From: Lagopus muta
Taxonomy: Eukaryota; Chordata; Aves; Galliformes; Phasianidae
DNA: 64,000 bases
Direction of reading: 5' to 3'
Assembly (NCBI RefSeq): GCF_023343835.1
Contig: NC_064443.1
Coordinates: 682,001 to 746,000, forward strand
This document shows, in pieces, positions 58,801 through 64,000 of the stretch. The notes below the pieces were generated by a model that was not told where the DNA came from, ran no database searches, and saw only the letters and a program-made list of their open reading frames with translations. A program made the position numbers and the translations under genes. Positions within the stretch are counted from its first letter, which is position 1, and every line of letters begins with the position of its first letter.

Positions 58801-61800
58801 TGTGCCTTGCCCAGATCTGGCTGGCTCAGGGCTGAGGCGAACCAGCAATGTGTGGAGATGAGAGGGAGCTTTCGGTGGCTTGCCCGTTGCGCCTGTCCAA
58901 ATAAAGGACCCACATTTCTGTGTCTGTCAGCACCCAAGCACCAAAACTGTACAGTGTAAAAATGAGAACTCTGGAATGTTTTCTTTAAACAGCCAGAGAC
59001 AGTGGTGAGAGAATATCCTTGGGAGAGTAGACCCAGTAGGTCAAAGCCTAGAAACCAGCATCAGGACCAATGGGAAGCTGGGTGCAATAGGACAAGATTG
59101 GCTTTGCAGCAGCTCTAAATTAGATAACATCATACAGCTGTGACTTCAACTTAAGCAGATGTGTAGGACTGCATCTTCTGCTTGAAATGGATGACAGAGA
59201 TGAAAGCTCACCAAAATGGTTGTGCTAAAACTAAAAAGAAGCTGATGCACAAGGAGGGTTGTGAGACTGGAAGTTCCTGATGGTGTAAAAGAGATTCTTT
59301 CCTCTCCAGTTTGGAATAAATCAAGGAGTTGTAGTTAGTCTTACATGAACTACTTGCATGAATACCTCCCCAGAAAAGCCTGGTTATTTGCTCAGAATCT
59401 CTTAGATCTGCAAACTGGAATAGAAATCAGATTCTTGTTAGATTATCAATTTGGAGGTTACAGTAAAAATGGGAGGCTATAAATCATATCTCTAACTAGA
59501 GCCAGCTTCTTCCTAGGCCGAGCTTCCAATAGCCTCTCCCACTGTACTGTACCTTCAGATTCCCCTCTGAGACAAAGCCTACAGCTGGGTAAGCGTCGCA
59601 CTGTCAGAACGCAGAGTTTCATGGTAGAAGTGAGGAGCAGAGTCACGAGGGCATCAGTAAGTGCTCCACTAACAGCACGAAGCGAAGTTTCTCTGCCAAC
59701 ATTATACATCAGGGCAATGTATTGCATGCAAGGTGCTCTCCAGAAGAACATGTGTCAGAGCTGCTGTTTACATCAAATCCATTGCTCTGAACTGTACTCT
59801 ATAGAACACAAGTGGCAATACTGTCTGCTGAGAACTGCAGGGTCTGAAACTGTTGAGCGGTCTTTTGCAGCAGTTCCACACAACCTCTGCTACAACAGAT
59901 AGCAGCAAGAGCTTCTGCGGAGGGAAGGGAGAGAGCTCCCTGGCAAGTGCCTGGAAAAGAGCACTTCAAGCTAAGTGTGCAGGAAATGATCAAAAAGGAA
60001 GAATGGATTTTTATCCCACTTACTGAGAATGGAAGCGACGTGACATGTCCCAGTTACTCCTCAAAGAGCCCAACATTCACCGTCTGGTCTTCAGGCTGCA
60101 GCTGACTTACACTGCCAGAGCTCCTGTGGGGAGGAGAAGGGCAGCACTAGGTAAAATCATGCAGGAGTACCATTGCTTTTTAGACTGGGAAACTCTTTAA
60201 TTTGTGTAATCAAACCTTCGTGTCCACATAAAACCGTATCTCCTAGCTCTGCTTTGATAAGCACATGACATTCAGGAAAGCAGAGCTGAGCAGATTGCCG
60301 CTATTGAGGATTCGGCAGGTCACCTGCAGACGTGGCTTTCGGGTGTTCTGAAATGGTGACACAACTAGGGCAAAGGAAATCTCCTCCCCCTTCTCTCTGT
60401 AGAGTCAAGCACATATTTTGAGTAGCTGGGGAGCTGATAGCACGGGAACAGGTCTCGTCTTTGGTAAAACGTCCCTCCCACACTGCGCCAGCACGGCAAT
60501 CACGGGCAGATTCCTTTAAGGATAACTATAGTCACTCAGGGCCAGCCACCCCAAAAGCCTCTTTTTAGTCTTCCTTAACATCTGTGATATCAGCTGTAAG
60601 CCATTGGGAATTAAAAAACCCAAACCCCCAGGGAAAGCAACAATGTTGGAAGCAGCTAGAGCTGGAAGTCAGGCGAAGCCTGTGCCGCTGCAGTCACAAC
60701 CTCAGGTGGGAGCTCTGGTAAGATGACAGTGTAGAATGACAGCTTAAGAGGAACCTGTGGGCGGGCAGGCATTAAACCTGTCCCAGACACCCAGACACGT
60801 CACCAAAGTCACAGAGGAAGGGGTTGGCGAAACAGCGCAAAATTATCTAATTGTATTAGGAAGAAGAGCAGGTTATCTAATTGATGTGTTGTGCTGCCAG
60901 GAATGCAAATCAGAGCTCACAACACTGGGATCCGAAGACACAGAGCAAAGTGACACATCAAATAATTCTCATCTTAAGATCGAAAGTCACTGGATATTTT
61001 TTTTTTAATTTTTATTTTTCTGTGGCCGTGACCAATCCAGAATGTGGAGTTTGTTGGTGCCTGTCTCCTAAAGCCTTCTGTACCATAGGTACCATGACAG
61101 CAACATTTGGTGTTGAAGCAGCCTCCCAGTCAGCCTCAGAGCTAGGTGGAACAAAACCAACATCGTGACTGAGAGAAAATGAAAATGGGCCTGCCATAGG
61201 TCAGTTTAACACTATTTTGTATCTTTGAGTGTATATCTATTGAGTGTATTGAGGAAATCACTGATGGTGTCTGAGTTCTTCATTCATTCCTATACCTTAC
61301 CAGTGCTCAATGGAGAAAGAATACCAAGAATATCAGTCACTGCTTACTGAAATAGCTGATGGTCCTTTCACAAGGCAGGCAACTCTTGCCAGAAATTTAA
61401 TTCATTTTCACATCTAAGGAGCTCTAAGCAAACCACTAACTGATCCCTGAGCCATTTCAGGCAGCCACCTTCCTGCTAAGCTCTCTTCACAAGAAGAGAA
61501 ATACAGAGCTGTCAGGGCTCTGCCTCCATCAGGGATCAGGCACGGTGAGAGCACAAAGCAACACTTGAAATGGCTCTGGGCCTCCCTCTCACACAGTGCC
61601 CAGGGCAGCTGGTCCGTAACTGTTCCTGAGCATCCAGAGGGATGGTTTTGCCCAAGGCACAATGGTGGAAGGCAGGCCTTGCCATCTGTGGTCAGATGGG
61701 AAGGTTATCTCCATCGCTGTTCTCAGCCAAGCCTTTCTCCTCTTTGCTGATTACAACCAGGGGACACCTGCCTTGGATGAGGCTCTTGGCATGTGGTACA

Positions 61801-62758
61801 GCAGAGGATTTACTGTTGGGTTAATAGTTGTATGGCTGCTTTTAAATACCTGGCAGCACAGATTTTCTGGAAAGAGCAGGTGTTGCAATGGGACTGGCTG
61901 AACTCCTCAGTTCTCAGGCACCGGGGTCTGAAAGCATTAAAGCAATAGAAAGGACCAGGCTGTATTGCACTTTCACATGATTTACTAAGCCACTCTCCAA
62001 CAAAAAAGCTGTACTCTCAGGGTGAATTTGTTTACATTATCATGTTTTCCTTCTGACCTCTGAGTTAACCTCCTTCAAAAGCTCTCCATTGTCCCAGTAC
62101 TCCCTGTCTAGCTCTAGAGCTTCTCTGGGCCAATCTTTCTCTGTCAGTTCTGCAGATGATTCTCTGTAGCCAGTAACCCCTTGCCTTTGCAGTCCTTGGT
62201 CTAATATGGGTAACATGCTCTCGGTAGCTCACTTGACCTGTATGTCAGTGCACAACTGGCGTCCTCAGCATGCAAATCCCAGCCTCTGAGGGAACAGGCA
62301 GGCTCTAGGCAGCAGGAGATGAGCTGTATGCACAGAAGGATCGCTGCTTTCAAGGGAGCTAGCATGAAAACCAGCTGCCAAAGGAAACCTTCCTAACTCC
62401 CCGACAGGGGGCAAAAAGGAATGACAACATGACAGACAGAGTGGCAAATGAGGAGTGACAAGTGTGGAGTGACAAGTGTGGAGCGCCTAACCACATGAAC
62501 TGATCTGATGGTAATGCTTAGAAAGCCCCTGATCCTCACCGTGAGGAGGAAGGCAAACAGCCTCCATCAAAGCCCCATAGAGCCCAGTGTCTTTTCCATA
62601 TATCAGTCCAATGCAAACTTGCTGGGCTGGCAGCCAGTAATTGTGGGGTGGAAGTGTATGCACAGACAGATCTGAGCTGCCTGGAGATCTGCTCTGTAGC
62701 TGAGGCTCCCACTCAGTGCTTCTCAGTGATAAACTCATTCCCTTAACCACGAGATAGT
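55879..62758. other. no recognised gene or interspersed repeat
   Basis: Mostly unique-looking DNA. A pyrimidine-rich patch runs from 56.66 to 56.95 kb, and homeodomain- and octamer-like sites (TTATCTAATTG, ATGCAAAT) occur at 60.84-60.91 kb. Nothing else could be identified. Confidence 0.4.
62452..62484. repeat. 14-bp tandem repeat, about 2.3 copies
   Basis: GGAGTGACAAGTGT occurs twice perfectly, then a partial GGAG. Confidence 0.88.
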
Positions 62759-62865
62759 AGAATCATGGAATCTTGGAGTTGGAAGGGACCACTGAAGGCC
62801 ATCTGGTCCAGCTCTCCTGCAGTGAACAGGGACAAGCACAGCTAGATCAGGTTGCTCAGGGATAG
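62759..62865 (-). mobile_element. CR1 LINE 3' end fragment, antisense
   Basis: AGAATCATGGAATCTTGGAG, GTTGGAAGGGACCACTGAAG and GCTAGATCAGGTTGCTCAGG match an antisense CR1 3' end. Confidence 0.88.
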
Positions 62866-64000
62866 TACTCCTTCTCCTCCAGAAAAATACACAGAATAGT
62901 CCATTTACCAGCGGAAAGCCTCGACAATTCCTGAGGGGTTTTTCAGACCCTGTTGTTGAAAATCCAGTTGAGGTGATTCATGTCTCTCACATCAATGTGA
63001 TGACAGTTTGCAACTGGAAATTTCTTATTCTCTGCCTCCGTGCTTTGCTTTGCAGGGTGGCCGTCACTGCTGCAGCTTGATGCCAACACTGAGTTCATGC
63101 TATTTCCTGCAGTCAACGTGTGCCTGAGGAGACAGAATAAATAGTTATTAAACCTACTCTAAATTTGCTGTCATATTGTAACTAGGCGCCGGAAATCAAA
63201 GAAATAGATCATAGAAGACGAGCGGTTAAAATGTCTGCTGAAAACAGAGATTCAGGCAAAATGGCTTAATCTGCAGCACTAATGGGTAACAGATTGCACC
63301 ATCAATAGTGCATGAGGAGCAGCAGGCAAGAAGGCAGAACTTACACAAGTTCCAAGGGACTGGTATGCTTGTAAAAGTCGCAGTTCAGAAGGATGCTCAG
63401 GAACATCAGTAAGGTTGAGGATATGTTTAAATCCCACCGATTCCAATGAGACTGAGGTAGAAGCGGAAGCGCTCCTTTGAATCCAGGTGCTTTACTAAAC
63501 TGACAAATCTTCTGCCTATAAAGCTCCAAGTCAGGAGGGCAGGAGGACAGGCTTGGCCAGCTCTGCTTTAACAAAATGTACCCGCAGTCACCACGCAATC
63601 ATTGCAAGCCTTGTGCTTCACCCACAACCTGAGAAATCTCTCTCTGAAGCATCTCCTAAGTTGTCCTTTGGTCTATGCCACACACTGCTCTGTTTTTGTT
63701 CTAATGTAGTGCTCAGTAGAAGGAGAAAGAAGAAAAGATGTCCTCTGATTTTGCTTACCACCAAGACTACATCCTGACTTCCCAGAAAGGTCAGCACACA
63801 GCCATGCTGTACTCCCTGCTGCGCAGCACATGCGAGGGTGGGGGTGATCAGCAGCAGTTCTGGCATCCTAAGAGGACCAGGGCTGCATTTCACATACGGG
63901 GGGACAAACAAGCTGCTTTCTCCAAGAGTTTGCTGACAGTGTGTGCTGGGAGAAAGGGAACAGAGGAACAAAGCAGAGAAAGCTCAAGGCCTTTAAGGAC
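62866..64000. other. no recognised feature
   Basis: Unique-looking sequence to the end of the window. Confidence 0.45.

Noticed and set aside
1..64000. Endogenous retrovirus or solo LTR
   Set aside because: I looked for primer-binding sites, gag/pol motifs and paired TG...CA ends and saw none that I could support.

Overview
This window looks like vertebrate nuclear DNA from a bird, most likely a galliform such as chicken or a close relative. About 8-9% of the 64 kb (summed by eye) is recognisable interspersed repeat. Nearly all of it is CR1 LINE in both orientations, plus one internally deleted mariner that I match from memory to the galliform Galluhop group. I see no SINEs, no L1, no endogenous retrovirus, and no bacterial-style gene organisation. 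Most open frames here are chance or lie inside repeats, so the window is gene-poor.

The one protein-coding locus I can support well lies on the minus strand at about 10.7-12.6 kb. Three short exons (12587-12498, 12037-11951, 11533-11486) each encode one AT-hook, are all in phase 0 and carry GT/AG borders. They reproduce the exon plan of the HMGA architectural chromatin proteins: start plus hook 1, then hook 2, then hook 3 ending in RKW. The introns are only about 0.42-0.46 kb. The residues between the hooks differ from HMGA1 and HMGA2, so this may be a third, compact HMGA-like gene. I cannot find the usual acidic tail. The best downstream acceptor adds four codons and a stop, followed by a minus-strand AATAAA at 10701-10706. 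A plus-strand AATAAATAAA at 10838-10847 suggests a second transcript ending tail to tail with it.

Layout: 0-10 kb is mostly unannotated DNA with CR1 fragments at 0.35-0.73, 9.12 and 9.9 kb and a GTTT microsatellite at 2.47 kb. The HMGA-like locus follows at 10.7-12.6 kb. A well-bounded but unrecognised possible exon sits at 14.4 kb. A CpG-island-like segment lies at 18.3-18.97 kb, with a plus-strand open frame running into a GTAAGT donor. CR1 copies follow at 19.2-19.57 and 21.3-22.0 kb, the mariner at 24.27-24.76 kb, and an old CR1/L3-like LINE at 26.6-27.5 kb. The stretch 27.5-40 kb holds almost nothing recognisable. At 40.2-40.8 kb a minus-strand frame of 204 codons runs from a strong splice acceptor to a stop, with a polyadenylation signal 100 bases later; I do not recognise the product. 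A long CR1 with a broken reverse-transcriptase frame lies at 42.5-43.7 kb.

At 49.3-50.6 kb there is an unusual composite: a truncated CR1, a run of 26 G, a degenerate GATA-type tandem array, and two tandem CpG-rich units about 0.4 kb apart. A CpG-rich stretch with a CR1 fragment is at 51.4-52.05 kb and a CR1 with ORF2 C-terminal coding is at 55.4-55.9 kb. AT-rich, TAATTA-bearing stretches (5.56-5.80, 22.55-22.88, 30.10-30.36, 46.53-46.90, 54.48-54.76 kb) have the texture of conserved non-coding elements, but only an alignment could show that.
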